Below, in pieces: positions 36,721 through 46,500 of a stretch of DNA of 64,000 nt. The first letter of the stretch is position 1. Every line of letters begins with the position of its first letter. The notes under the pieces were generated by a model. The model did no database searches. It was given only the letters and a program-made list of their open reading frames with translations, and was not told where the DNA came from. Both the position numbers and the translations under genes were made by a program. The stretch covers positions 11,224,501-11,288,500 of the forward strand of contig CM038925.1 of NCBI GenBank assembly GCA_021904315.1, given 5' to 3'. The stretch comes from Sphagnum magellanicum (lineage: Eukaryota; Streptophyta; Sphagnopsida; Sphagnales; Sphagnaceae).

Positions 36721-37680
36721 TTTCACAATTTTTCTTAAAATCCTAACTTGTTCAGAAATATGAATGAACTTGTTCAAAACTACTTCAATCTTCATTCATA
36801 TTCAACTGCAAATCAATGCACAAACAAACTTGAAATAACTTTAGTGAAATTGGGCTATGGTATGCATACCTTAGAAAATGGCTTCACAAAGCATTACCAC
36901 TTAGAATCATGATCCTAAAGCAAGTTCCATAGCTATAACTCCATTTTTAATTAATGAAACACTTGTATATTAATATGATAATATATTGTGACTCATATTA
37001 ATTAGTTGTGAAGACCAATGTTTTTTTTTTTGGTAGAGAAATGTGGGTGAAATGGCAACTAATTCCTTCAACCATGGATGTAAAATCATGGTTAATGTAA
37101 GTAAAGATGTGTAGAAATTAATGGAACCTTCTAAAAACCAAATGAATGGTTTTGGCTATTATCTATAAATTAACATTTGGAGGCTTGGCAATATGCTTGG
37201 TAAATCTTGAGTTTTTGTTGGTTACTCCAAAAAGTTCATTGTATGGAAATTGACAATAATATCATTGAAGTGTTGTCACCTTTATAAACAATTTGTGAAT
37301 CTAGAATCTAGATTCTACATAATGACCAATGACAACATATAAAAAATCACATACATATTGCATTCAAGAATAAATAATCAAATGTGACTTTTGGGGGAAT
37401 TAAATCTTGGTTTAAAAGACCCACTCATTGCAACAGAAGTCATCTATTTAAACACACACACAAATTGTTAATAAAAAATGAAAACTTAACATTGGTCACC
37501 TATTCATCAAATTCAAGAAACCAAATAAAATGGCAGGCCATCAAAAACATGCACAAATTAGTAAGTGTGCAATGCACACTACATGGGCTTATGTTACCAA
37601 GTCAACAACTTTCAAGAATCAAATTAATCTAGTGTCAAATCATAAGCCTTGGAATTTGAAAATCAAAACTCAAAATCCAA
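36721..37680. other. AT-rich spacer
   Basis: No gene or repeat recognised. Confidence 0.5.
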
Positions 37681-37757
37681 GAGAGTCAAGGCCCAAGAAT
37701 TGTCATCGGGAATCAAAGGAGAGTCAAGGCCCAAGAGTTGTCATTGGGATTCAAAGG
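37681..37757 (+). repeat. 38-bp tandem duplication
   Basis: GAGAGTCAAGGCCCAAGA begins at 37681 and 37719, each followed by a TTGTCATxGGGAxTCAAAGG tail. Two copies plus a partial third. Confidence 0.85.
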
Positions 37758-37839
37758 AGATTCAAAACAAGTTCCTTGAATGACATACTAACCATGCCCA
37801 CTACCAAGCAACAAATGCACAAAATTGTTAGAAGCCCAA

Positions 37840-38380
37840 AATTCAAGCATTGTAACAAATCTTATTTTCCTTCCAAACAACTATGGCTTGAGTATAAGGA
37901 AAAGACTCAATGTTGTAGAAATCTTGTTCAAACATTCTAACACATAGGTCAAGACAAGTGATTGGATGGTTGGTGAGTTTGCCCTTCATGAAAGACAATG
38001 TGTTGATGTAATGTTCATCCTCAACAAATCCCAAAACTTGGTACAAAGCAAGTTTGGCAAACTTCACATGGTACTCAAGTATGGCTTGAGTAACCACCTT
38101 AAAACCTAATGCAAGGAGTTGCATGCACCTCAAATGGCAGGATTCTTTGCCATCCTTCTTCAAGATTTCAAAAGCATTGTCGGGCATGGTTATTTAAAAG
38201 AGAGAACCTTGAGACTCAAGCTTCAACTTGTCAGGGGGAACAACCACCAACAATTTAAAAATCTTTTGTGACACATAGTATAAATACATGATTATTTCTC
38301 GGTGAAGATGGAATGATGTTTTAGCATCTACAACAACCTGGTAATGTGGATAGACCATTGTGTAAACAAATCAAGATGAA
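37840..38380 (-). pseudogene. Transposase C-terminal remnant (hAT-like)
   Basis: A line on the - strand runs from about 38360 to 37843 with one stop at about 38200. It contains EIIMYLYYVSQKIFKLLVVV, then MPDNAFEILKKDGKE, CMQLLALGFKVVTQAILE, LSFMKGKL and LCVRMFEQDFYNIESFPYTQ, ending VVWKENKICYN. The end pattern (LxxCVRMFxQxFYxxxxFPYxxAIxxWKxxKxxYN) resembles the tail of plant hAT/BED transposases, but I am not certain of the family. It is on the opposite strand to the hAT-like copy at 24.5-26.5 kb and does not obviously match it, so it is a separate element. No start region or terminal repeats were found. Confidence 0.5.
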
Positions 38381-38914
38381 CATTGAAACCCCATAACACA
38401 TTGTGCATACAATGATATGCACATTCACATTGTAATCATTTCACATTCATGAAAGGAAAGAATTGGATGAACAACTTCCTAATGAATCCATTGTTGGTGA
38501 ATCTTCAATCTGCTAAGAGGTAAAAAGAGGTGTTGAAAGCAAAGAAGGTAATCACAGATGGTGACTCTTAAGACAATTTTGTGCTTTTTGGCAAGAGCAA
38601 TTACATCCATTGTTGTATGTGGCAATCAACTAATCCTATTCAATGGTTGAGATGGCAATGTCGAAAACCTAACAAAGGGACTGGTGGTGAGATTCTACTT
38701 TCATCATTCTTAGATCTATCAATTTTAAGCAATATTTTCCCCAAAAAAAATAAATGAAATCACAATGTCCAATGGCATGTTGGCAAGTCATTGTAAATCA
38801 TAAAAAAAAAACCCATTGTTGGGCATCACAAAAAGAAATCAAGCTTTGGACAGTCTCAAAATATGTATGTTGTAATCTCCTTATTTGAGCTAGTTATATA
38901 GGTTAAAAGAGTAG
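38381..38914. other. Possible upstream part of the transposase remnant
   Basis: Less AT-rich than the desert to the left. There is no open frame of note and no recognisable domain. Confidence 0.4.
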
Positions 38915-39165
38915 AACTTAGGGCAAAGGATATGGGATAATGAGGAGCTATTGGGAACATGGTTGGAAACAGAGTAGAACTTGAAAATATGTTGAGAATC
39001 CATTGGGAACTGGATGGGAACAACACCCCACCATCCCTCAAAAAAAAAAAAAAAAAAAACTTGGCCCCCCTAGGTGCATGCTCTCTCACTTCATTGATTG
39101 CAAGAAATTGTTTCACTTAATATGTTCTTTGCCATTTTTGCCCTAGGCTAAAGGCATGGGCATGA
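38915..39165 (+). repeat. Dispersed repeat R2, copy 1
   Basis: Shares with the copies at 53.9-55.0 kb the phrases GGCAAAGGATATGGGATAA, ATTGGGAAC, a poly-A stretch (39037-39059), TGCATGCTxxCTC and GCCATTTTTGCCCTAGGCTA followed by AAGGCATGG. It has no coding capacity, so it may be a non-autonomous element or part of an LTR. Confidence 0.65.
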
Positions 39166-40169
39166 ACTATGGATGTAAATAATATTAATTCATTTGCCAA
39201 GAAAATGAAGTGCGCTTTGAGATGTATGAGAACATAATTTAGGACATTCCAGTTAAACATGGTTGGGGAAACAAGTTGAATATATGCTTTAAGAAATGAA
39301 GATTAAAAAATGAAAGGGGACAATGTCTTTCAAAGTGTAGGATTCATCTTAGCAACAGAAGGTTCTAGAAAAGCAAATATTTATTCTGTCCCACAATGGA
39401 CAACAAATAACAAAGGAAATGAAATCCCAAGTGTTAAAAGTCGAGACTAACTGTGTTCTAACGCAGACAGACAGGGCCATAGTAATAGTGTGCTATAATA
39501 TACAAATGGAATACAATGGCCATGGAATAGGCTTGTGTGTATGTGTGAAGAAAGAATGTCGTGGCCAATGAAATTGTAGAATTTGGTGGTCTGAATCTTT
39601 TTTTTCAGTTATCTTGAGTGAACTAACATTTAGATGTGTAATGTTGGGTTCGGTAGGGTTGTGAGAATTTTAGAGTAGCAATGGAAATGGTTGAAAGGGA
39701 TCATCATTTTCAATGTTTGGGAGAATAGGGTTGTGTGGAGGCCTGAAGATTGCTCTTTTCAGGCCAATGGGATTGTTGGATTTGGTGATCCTAATTTGCT
39801 TTCTTAGCTATCTTGAGTGGATGAACCGTTCAATGTGTAAGAACAGTAAACCCAATAAATAGCTATTTATGGACATGGTTCTTGCACATTACTTGTGCAT
39901 TTTGTTTAATTTATTAATTGTGCAGAATTTGCCTCAGTGGCTAATTCAGCGTGGGTGATTGCAGATTTGGCAAAAATGCTAGGGGTTTTCCTACTTTTAA
40001 CGCTAAAGAGCAGGCTGGCTAGGGCCAATTCTGGATTCTGGCAAACCCATGGCTCATCCTAATGGTATCATATAAAGACTTGCTAGCCAGCCCCTTTTTG
40101 TATTGGTGAAATTTTGTCAAAAAACGAAATTTCAATTTTAACAGAATAAAATGGAGTGATTTTTAAGGT
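39166..40169. other. Non-coding spacer
   Basis: No gene seen. GAATTTTGGTGxTC-like phrases near 39575 and 39775 (AATGxxATTGTxGxATTTGGTG) form a loose pair about 190 bp apart. Confidence 0.45.
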
Positions 40170-40628
40170 TTTGAACAGCCAAAAGTGAGATAATAATAAT
40201 AATAATAATAGCTAGATTCCTTATATTTGATTTCAGTGTGTAGCCAAAAATATAAAAGGATGATTGAAGTTTTGTACTTCATATATAATTTATAGCCATA
40301 TTTGGCTAAATTTTCTAATGATGATTTGTCACTTTTTCTCCATCTTCCCATGGATGATTGTCCATTTGGCTTTTTTAAAAATTCCTTAAAAAAAATTACT
40401 TGCTAAGACCTTACGAAATGTTGCCAAAAGAAAATTTAAAGATTTAAAACTTGAAAAAGAAACGATGTTGAAGGTTTTCAGTTGCCAGAAGTGAGAGAAA
40501 AAAGAAAAAAAGAAAAGCCAAATTTGTATATTTGACTTTCATTGTGTAGCCAAAAATATAAAAGGATAATTAAACTTTTGTATTTTATATATAGTTTATA
40601 GCCTGATTTGGTTACATCTTCATATGGA
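40170..40628 (+). repeat. Diverged ~305-bp-spaced duplication upstream of the GC-rich island
   Basis: Copy 1 is about 40170-40345 and copy 2 about 40477-40628. Shared text includes GTGTAGCCAAAAATATAAAA, GGATxATTxAA, TTTTGTAxTT and ATATAxTTTATAGCC. Copy 1 carries an (ATA)n microsatellite (40190-40210); copy 2 has an AG-rich run at the same spot. The - strand frames through both copies give similar peptides (GYKLYxKYKxxIILLYFWLH), which may just mirror the DNA similarity. Confidence 0.75.
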
Positions 40629-40682
40629 TGAGAACCAGTTTGGCTACAAACAAAAATTCCCAAAAAAACAACACTGTATGTA

Positions 40683-41160
40683 GCAGGTGCTGGAATCCTC
40701 CCGGAAACCAGAGCTCTCAGAAGGAGCAGCGTCGAGCCGCCGGCAAAAGCACCGGTTCGTCAACGCTTGGTTCCTCAAAGTGCTACGGAAAAAGTACGAG
40801 ACATTTGACTGGATCCGCGACTCCGGCGCCCACCAACTCCACAAGCGTACGTTTTTTGACAAAAGCACGCTGCTCCGACGCTCCAGAGATCAGCATCCAT
40901 TCGTCCAAAAGGCATTTCGATAGAATATGCGGATTTGATATATTTCTGATGAAGCTTCTTGTTTGTCGGCCTCCTGCACGCGTTTGCGATTCCACGATTT
41001 CTACAAGCAGTACTAGTACTGATCCTCCTACTGACTGACGCGCCTCCAGGCCCCTGACGACTAGGAAAATTTGATCAGCTGTTAACTTAGCTGCTGCCCT
41101 ACACGTCTTGCATCTGCTGTACAAATGACGATACCTATGAAATTCGTGTACCACCCAATT
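40683..41160. other. GC-rich island with exon-like segment, function unknown
   Basis: This is far richer in CpG than the DNA on its left. A segment 40687-40846 on the + strand is preceded by TGTAGCAG and followed by GTACGT. It could thus be an internal exon, with a charged peptide (RQKHRFVNAWFLKVLRKKYE and then TFDWIRDSG). The opposite strand also has a 126-codon open frame (41163-40783). I recognise neither product. It could be the promoter region of the chitinase gene, a relic exon of another gene, or a transposon piece. Confidence 0.35.
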
Positions 41161-41204
41161 CATAGCAGCTTCTGCATGTCATTGTATCGATCCTTTGCTG
41201 CACC

Positions 41205-41212
41205 TATATATT
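41205..41212 (+). promoter_or_regulatory. Candidate TATA box for the chitinase gene
   Basis: CTATATATTG lies about 310 bp before the start codon. A transcript from here would have a leader near 280 nt, long but possible. This is sequence pattern only. Confidence 0.3.
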
Positions 41213-41518
41213 GTATGCTTGTGGTTGTGTAGTTGCATTCTTGTCACTGATCATCAGCTCAATTGGCTCATTATATCTCACCTTACTCTATACACTAGAA
41301 TTCTGCATCACATCCTCCTTCCTGGTGCTGCTTGTAACAGCCTTAAGACGTCAAAGCAGATTCCTACTGCTGTTCAAACCTAGTGTTAATCATCAGTTCT
41401 GATCATCTACCTACTATTTCATTCGCCCGATTCGGAACCTACTTTCATCTTGTAGTTAGATTGTGTGGAGCTTGTAGATTTTTTATAGCATACTTAAATT
41501 TCCTGCGGCACTTTCAAG

Positions 41519-42478
41519 ATGGCGCGCGCTTGCTCCAACACTATGAAATTCGGCAGCGCTGCAATTCTCATAGCCATGGTCATGGCCATCGTGGTAAATA
41601 GTAACGTTGTCGCAGCTTCTAGACAATATCCTGGTGGACGTTCACTGCTGCAATCTCATGGCGCTCTCTTGATCGACTACATGGGCGCTTCTGGTGACAC
41701 CAGCTTGCAATTCTCCGACTTGCAGGCTACCGTATCCGCATTTCCTACCCTGGAATTCATTTTCCCTCTCTCCTTCGCTATCGACGCCGATGCATCAGGC
41801 AATACGCAGAACGGAGTCTTCTCCCCGTATTGGGCCACAAGCCTGGATGGTGCGTCCGCCCAAGCCTTCAAACAACAGAATCCCAACGTCAAGCTCATGG
41901 TCAGCCTCGCGGGCTTCAGCCAGTTTGTAAACGGTAACAACCAAAACGTCAACTGGTACGATCCTGCAAGCACTACCGACTGGGTCAACAATGCAGTGTC
42001 ATCGATCAGCAGCCTGGTGTCGACTTACAATCTGGATGGAGTCGACGTCGATTACGAGAACTTCCCTACAGGCAGTGCTACTTTCACCACTTGCATCGGC
42101 CAGTTGATTTCTAATCTGAAATCCGCCGGCACCATCAGCGTGGCGTCTATCGCTCCATTTGGCAGCACTTCGTCGATATACGCGGACCTGTTCTCCAACT
42201 ACGGTTCTTCCATAGACTACGTCAACTACCAGTTTTATGCCGACGGTCTCAACACCCAGAGCGACTATGTGAACGACTTCAACACAGTCTCCGCAAGCTT
42301 TGATCCCACTAAGCTGCTTGCGAGCGTGGAGGTTAATGGTCGAGGATTGCAAGGCAACGACTTTATTGCTGCGGCCCAGCAGTTGTCGATTGCGGGAGTG
42401 ATGATCTTCGACGTAGACAATTCCAAGAGCTCCAACTTTGCACTGGAGCAGTCTGTGGCTACTTTCCTCACTTCTTAA
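41519..42478 (+). CDS. Secreted GH18 chitinase-like protein, single exon
   Basis: Family 18 glycoside hydrolases cut beta-1,4-linked N-acetylglucosamine chains of fungal walls and insect chitin, and plant members are often defence proteins outside the cell. The 319-residue product starts with a hydrophobic signal peptide (about residues 12-27, likely cut near 33-34). A TIM-barrel domain follows: beta strand LMVSLAGF at 126-133, the catalytic strand DGVDVDYE at 173-180 with all of DxxDxDxE present (proton donor E180), YVNYQFYAD near 240, and ending GVMIFDVDNS. It resembles the small plant 'chitinase 2' type with no extra chitin-binding domain. The usual SxGG is SLAG and the last-strand Trp is Phe, so activity on chitin is likely but not certain. 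It has no intron and is GC-rich against AT-rich flanks. A related inverted fragment lies 1.2 kb downstream. Confidence 0.9.
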   Translation: MARACSNTMKFGSAAILIAMVMAIVVNSNVVAASRQYPGGRSLLQSHGALLIDYMGASGDTSLQFSDLQATVSAFPTLEFIFPLSFAIDADASGNTQNGVFSPYWATSLDGASAQAFKQQNPNVKLMVSLAGFSQFVNGNNQNVNWYDPASTTDWVNNAVSSISSLVSTYNLDGVDVDYENFPTGSATFTTCIGQLISNLKSAGTISVASIAPFGSTSSIYADLFSNYGSSIDYVNYQFYADGLNTQSDYVNDFNTVSASFDPTKLLASVEVNGRGLQGNDFIAAAQQLSIAGVMIFDVDNSKSSNFALEQSVATFLTS

Positions 42479-42479
42479 C

Positions 42480-43361
42480 TAATTTGGTCACGCACCCTAC
42501 AAATTATATATGTCATGTCCAAATTACGCCAGGGTTTTAAATAGTTACATGAACTTAATATACATTCTTTTTGTCAGTTTGTGATTGATTTCCTTCGGGA
42601 CCATCTAGAAGATCTGGAAATCATTCCCCTACATGCGCAAACATGAAATCCTTTGTTTGACGCTGGGAAAATACAATGATGGAGCTCTGTTTCATGATCT
42701 GAATAAAACATGGAAATGATGTTGGTCCCCACCATCGCCTTTGATGAGCTTTCCCTAGTTATATTTTGTGGACATGTAATTTTTTTCCATAAAAAATCTC
42801 CCCATAATTTTTCCAAGAGGAAGAGTGACCAAAAAACAACAGTAAGTTTCCTACTGTACTCCTATTATTATCCTGCCTGCAGTATAAATTATAAGAGATT
42901 TGAGTTTTAGCAATTTAAATGGGACTTAGGTACTTCCCCAAGTTCTTGTTTTTATTTCGACTTGAGTCCAAACTTCAAAGATGTGGAAATAACACCCAAA
43001 CTTAATTGTGCTGCTCCCAGATAATTCTTTGTGAAGGTCAGTAGAGATGAGTACTTGCACCAATATTTTCTGATTTCAGAGAATTTAGTGATTCAAACAC
43101 ACAGAGTCCAAAGTTGCAAACTTCAGAATTAATTACGGTTCAAATATGTGCAATATGCTAGATTTAAAATGCAGTGCTGGAGAGTGCTATTTATCCCCAC
43201 CCAGGTGTGCTTGGAGTTGGTTAGAATGAGGTGGAAGCTGTAAAACTTCAGCAACAAGATCTGATGGAATATCAAGCTCTCATAAATCACTGGTTTCAAC
43301 ATTCAGGCTGACAAATTCTGCTCGAAAATGGTCCATGATAAATTTGCAATGGCTGAAAAGA
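42480..43361. other. Chitinase 3' flank and spacer
   Basis: Likely 3' untranslated region followed by AT-rich non-coding DNA. No gene seen. Confidence 0.5.
42702..42707 (+). terminator. Candidate polyadenylation signal of the chitinase gene
   Basis: AATAAA about 225 nt after the stop codon. Plausible by position only. Confidence 0.35.
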
Positions 43362-43394
43362 GACAGAGAGAGGGAGGGAGGGAGGGAGAGAAAG
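43362..43394 (+). repeat. GAGA/GGGA microsatellite
   Basis: Purine-only tract with GAGAGAG followed by four GGGA units. Confidence 0.9.
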
Positions 43395-43424
43395 ACCAGT
43401 TATAAGCTGGACTAGCTCAAGGCT

Positions 43425-43706
43425 TCAGTTGGAGGATTAGAGGCAGTTCAAAGTTGTGAAATCGGCCAATTCTTTCTTAGGATCTTTTAAGCTTCAAATG
43501 AAATACAGCAATTGCTCACTTCTGAATACAAAGAAAATTCTACAAGAGTTAATTTAATCTCCCACAATTTGTGAGTCCCTGCAATGTTTTTAAAGTGTCA
43601 GAAAATTCTTAGCCATGGGCCAGGAAATTCTTCTTTTTCACACCTGGAAGATCTCTAGAGAGAGCAAATCAACAAGTTCTAGCAATTCTGACCTCAATTG
43701 ACATTT
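43425..43706 (+). repeat. Dispersed repeat R1, copy 2
   Basis: Mate of 36395-36720. The similarity runs up to ACCTCAATTGACATTT and stops abruptly at about 43706, exactly where the chitinase-like fragment begins. Confidence 0.7.
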
Positions 43707-43826
43707 CCGTCTGGTAATCGATGTCGATTCCGTCCAGAGAGTAAGTCGACATGAAGCTGGTGATCGACGACACCGCATTGCTGACCCTGTCGTTTGCAGG
43801 ATCGTACAAGTTCACCGTCGGTTGTG
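43707..43826 (-). pseudogene. Inverted chitinase (GH18) gene fragment
   Basis: The - strand encodes a roughly 40-residue stretch VNLYDPANDRVSNAVSSIT, then SFMSTYSLDGIDIDYQ. It matches residues 144-180 of the chitinase at 41519-42478 (VNWYDPASTTDWVNNAVSSI and on to DGVDVDYE), with similar DNA as well. The catalytic Glu is Gln here (CAG for GAG). Nothing matching the rest of the enzyme is present, so it is a partial, inverted relic of that gene or of a lost paralogue. It abuts dispersed repeat R1. It is unlikely to be made into protein. Confidence 0.85.
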
Positions 43827-44334
43827 TTGTAACTAATTTTGTGACGTTAGATTTCCTTGTTTTTGTAAGCTCTGTATCCAGGGTGTCCATTATCAGAGCA
43901 TGCACTGATCATGCACAGGAACTTAGGGACTGTCACTTTCAATTTTGGAACGAGCAGAAGCTTGTTCAGTTACTTTGTGGATCTATATGGCGAACAGCTT
44001 TGTAGAATAGAATCACTCTTTTGTTTCTAGATTTTTGCATAGCATGTATTTTGTGTTGTTGAAGCTTTCAATAAAGAATTAATATTTCATGTTGTCTTCA
44101 AGTTTTGTTCTGTTTGTATGTACACATACACATACATTTGATTTATTGTTTTTCTACAAGTTATGGGCCCACGTGATCTACTGTTTCCAAAAATTCTGAA
44201 TTACAGAATTAAAACTTGTTTAGAGTAAGGGATTATTAAACAAAGCTTCTTGATCTTAAGTGATGCTTAGAAACACACAGACTAGTTGTTTTGACAGTTT
44301 GGTAGAATGGCAGATGGTGTAGGTGTTTGAGCTG
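43827..44334. other. Spacer with 3'-UTR-like text
   Basis: No gene seen. T-rich sequence with AATAAA at about 44070 resembles a plant transcript end, but no coding region ends before it on the + strand. Confidence 0.4.
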
Positions 44335-46500
44335 ATGGTGATAGTAACATTGGAAGCATCAAGAAATTCAACGGGACCAGCTTTCAGATATGGAAGTTTT
44401 AGATGACCATAATCTCTCATGCGAAAGAACTTATGGGGATTGTGGAAGGAACTGAAACCTTGGAAGCAGGCGCAAGAGAGAGAGAATAGAAGAAGTGTGA
44501 CAACATAGCCATGATGCTAATATGTTCATCAATTGACGAAAAGTACATGCTCGTGCTTTAGTCAATTAGAAGACCTCAACAGCAATTTGGCTTCGCTTAA
44601 TCACTGTGCATGAGCAAAACTCGAAGGAGAACAAACACATCATGCCACAGCAATTCTTTGAATTTTGGATGAAACTTGGCCAAGATATGTCCTCATTCAT
44701 TGTTGTAGTCGAAGCCCCAGCAGCCCAACTCAACGACATGGGCGAACCAACCACTGAAAATGTTGTAATTTCCCAATATCTTGTGCAGTCTGCCAATGGA
44801 CTATTGGAATGTAATCTCTGCTTGGGATAGCATTCTAGAGGCCATGAAGACTCTTCAAAATCTGACTATGCGCTTGCTGAAGGAGGAAACATTGACAAAG
44901 CTTTTCATAGAACAAGATAGCGTCGATGCAATGTTCTATTCTTCTAATTCAGGAGGAGGAAGTTCTACCAAGTCAAACATGGAGGTGAAGAAGAAAAAAG
45001 CAGAGCAAATTGTTGAGTTGCAGAAGAAGTCGCAATGCAATTATTGCCATGAAAAGGGGCATTGGGAGCAGGAATGTAAAAAGAAGAAAGGGGATGAGAA
45101 GGAAGAAAACACTACTGTAATGTTGCAGAAAATGGAGAGTACTCTATCAGCGCAGGACTTGTAGCTTATGCAAGTAGTGAAAAATTGCATAATTCTGAAA
45201 TTTGGTATGCGATACTAGAGCCACTGAACACATGACGAATCACAAGAGTTGGTTTACCAACATGAGAAAAATCGAATCAGGCACCTGGCCAGTGACCATA
45301 GCTAATAACCAGTAGCTGTGGGTTCAGAGTGTTGGAGCCATTGAGGTCATGTGTTTGGTCAAGGGACGGTGGTACAAGCATACAATGGGAAATGTCTTGT
45401 ACATTCCTTTGCTGAAGAAGAACTTATTCTCAATATGGCAAGCAACTGACAAAGGGATTGCAGTTCCACATACGCACGAGACAATTGCCTTCTTATTACT
45501 AAAAAAGGAGAGGGGGAGGTCATCTTGACATGAGTAAGGTCAGGAAAACTCTAAATAATAATGATGAAGGTAATCACTCCTACAGGTGGATTTCATGAAG
45601 ATTGGTCAGATGTTGCAATAGAAAGCACAACATGTTTTGGAGCGTCTTTGGTCACAATAGTTTCAAACTATGGCATGAGCGTTTTGGCCATCTTCATCTA
45701 GAAATGATCTTGAAGATGTCATGAAAAAACATGGCAACTACCATGAAGTTGAGTGCTAAGAAGAAGAAAGCAAAGTCGTGTGAAGGTTGTGTGTATGCAA
45801 AGAGTCATCAACTTCCTTTCCCATAAAGTAACAAAACATCCAAAGCAAAGAAAGTAGGAAAATTCTTTCATTAAGATGAACTTGTGATCCCTTGAACATT
45901 TCATCATTAGGAAAGGCAAGATATTTTGTGTTGTTCATTAATGACTTTAGTGGATTCAGATTTGTCTTTTGCATGAAGAAGAAAGGAGAAGTTTTTGAGT
46001 GTTTCAAGAAATGAAGGCAGAAAGCTTATGAGTCACAAGAAATGCCATGGTGAAATTCAGAAGTGACAATGGTGGGGAGTATGTAAGTTGTGCATTTAAG
46101 GAATATTTGGTCGAAGCTAAAATCAAACATGAGACAAGTACTTCTTACTGCCCTTGGAAAAAAGACAAAGCAAAACGAGACAATAGGACTATCATAAAAA
46201 GTGTCACGAATATGCTACATTCTCTAGGACTTAATCTCAATCTCTAGGTGAAGGCAACACATATGGTTGTACATGTCCTTAACATAGCTACTTGTCTAGA
46301 ACTCATGAAGGAAAAACAACCTATGAACTTTGGACAGGCCAGAAGCTTTCAGTTGGTTATTTCAAGGTGTTTGGATGCATTTCATATGCATTTGTGTCAA
46401 AAGAGTTGAGAAAAAAACTTGATGCAAAGTCTATGAAGACTCTTTTTGTTGGGAATCACCATCATAAGGTGCATCTCTAGTTAATTGAAGGTCGTAAATG
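44335..46500 (+). pseudogene. Decayed Ty1/copia retrotransposon (gag-protease-integrase)
   Basis: Parts lie in copia order on the + strand. The gag start has SIKKFNGTSFQIWKF (about 44355-44400). Gag then continues to a CCHC knuckle CNYCHEKGHWEQEC (about 45035-45076, intact), followed by a protease with DTRATEHMTNHKSWF (about 45211-45255). A GAG-pre-integrase scrap with LWHERFGHLHLEMIL lies at about 45670-45710. The integrase core has FRSDNGGEYVSCAFKEYLVE from 46047, and its tail YELWTGQKLSVGYFKVFGCI runs to about 46460. The protease active site reads DTRA instead of DTGA, and several stops and frameshifts separate the parts. Reverse transcriptase and RNase H are missing and no LTRs were found. 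It is a dead, 3'-truncated copy. Confidence 0.85.

Noticed and set aside
40783..41163. 126-codon - strand open frame as a gene
   Set aside because: It overlaps an equally plausible exon on the other strand and shows no known domain, so it is kept only as part of an unexplained GC-rich island.
41677..42471. Other long open frames overlapping the chitinase gene on both strands
   Set aside because: They are shadows of a GC-rich coding exon; only the 41519 frame has a signal peptide and GH18 motifs.
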